DNA of 12,506 nt from Pseudomonadota bacterium (GTDB lineage Bacteria; Desulfobacterota; Desulfobacteria; Desulfobacterales; Desulfosarcinaceae). How positions within the stretch are numbered: the stretch's first letter is position 1; every line of letters starts with the position of its first letter. A program made the translations under genes and the position numbers. This document shows, piece by piece, positions 12,413-12,506 of the stretch. Location: contig JAEYRZ010000023.1 in assembly GCA_023435265.1 (NCBI GenBank), positions 1 through 12,506 of the forward strand. The letters run 5' to 3'. The notes beneath the pieces were generated by a model. That model was given only the letters and a program-made list of their open reading frames with translations. It searched no databases and was not told the origin of the DNA.

Positions 12413-12506
12413 ATGAGAAGAAAAAGAATCAGAGAGGAGATCCGGAAGGGTCAACCCGGTTTGCCCAAAATGTCCAGCCGCCGCAAATTCCTCAGGGCGG
12501 CGGCCG
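12413..12506 (+). CDS. Tat-exported protein, N-terminus only (3'-partial)
   Basis: ATG 12413 follows GGAG (12401-12404) at 8 bp and opens a frame that runs off the right edge after 31 codons. The visible residues are very basic at first (MRRKRIREEIRK) and then show the twin-arginine motif SSRRKFLR (residues 21-28) followed by alanines, the start of a hydrophobic stretch. This is a Tat signal, so the mature protein is folded in the cytoplasm and exported, commonly a cofactor enzyme or a solute-binding protein of a TRAP-type uptake system. The n-region is unusually long; an internal ATG at 12470 would give a conventional signal (MSSRRKFL) but has no ribosome site. The gene is divergent from the garR-led cluster, so an uptake or periplasmic role for a hydroxy acid is plausible. 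The mature domain is outside the window, so function cannot be assigned. Confidence 0.7.
   Translation, partial: MRRKRIREEIRKGQPGLPKMSSRRKFLRAAA

Noticed and set aside
1..12506. Search for tRNA, rRNA, CRISPR repeats, insertion sequences or attachment sites
   Set aside because: No cloverleaf-like sequence, regularly spaced repeat, transposase motif or long flanking repeat was seen on reading.

Overview
This GC-rich window of dense bacterial genes, each usually preceded by a clear AAAGGAG-type Shine-Dalgarno site, carries nine complete protein genes, one gene cut by the left edge and one cut by the right edge. I see no rRNA, tRNA, CRISPR array, insertion sequence or phage gene. A DUF362/ferredoxin protein, a TtcA-like protein with three candidate cluster cysteines, an enhancer-binding-type response regulator and a Tat substrate suggest a Gram-negative bacterium. 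A Desulfobacterota (deltaproteobacterial) host is my best guess, but it is an inference, not something the sequence proves.

Left part (1-2080): the 3' portion of an NtrC-type response regulator (+) converges on a TtcA-like PP-loop ATPase (-), with 22 bp between the stop codons. The regulator has lost the sigma-54 contact loop and the Walker B aspartate, so it is unlikely to be a conventional sigma-54 activator.

Tartrate block (2081-4681): a 327-bp divergent intergenic region holds a near-perfect 23-bp dyad. It leads into a D-tartrate dehydratase (tarD) of the enolase superfamily with all catalytic residues present, then, 36 bp later, a DUF362 protein with a C-terminal 2x[4Fe-4S] ferredoxin domain. 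The two look co-transcribed.

Middle (4682-7221): a palindrome-rich 485-bp intergenic region contains a hairpin with a perfect 12-bp stem. It precedes a secreted protein with a VWA domain and two OmpA-like domains; the first OmpA domain lacks the peptidoglycan-binding Asp and the second keeps it.

Right part (7273-12135, all on -): a likely five-gene cluster in the transcription order tartronate semialdehyde reductase (garR-like), FMN-dependent alpha-hydroxy-acid oxidase/dehydrogenase, patatin-like phospholipase (DUF3734 type), 3-hydroxybutyrate dehydrogenase, NAD(P)H-dependent FMN reductase. The theme is hydroxy-acid oxidation and reduction, with the patatin and 3-hydroxybutyrate dehydrogenase pair possibly acting on a hydroxybutyrate ester or polymer. 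An AT-rich divergent control region (12136-12412) separates the cluster from the start of a Tat-exported protein that runs off the right edge.

Overall the window looks like an accessory carbon-use region for hydroxy-acids (tartrate, glycolate/lactate-like acids, 3-hydroxybutyrate). I do not see an unmistakably new defence or mobile system. The least conventional items are the degenerate regulator, the tarD-DUF362 pairing with its dyad, and the palindrome cluster with the VWA-OmpA-OmpA protein.
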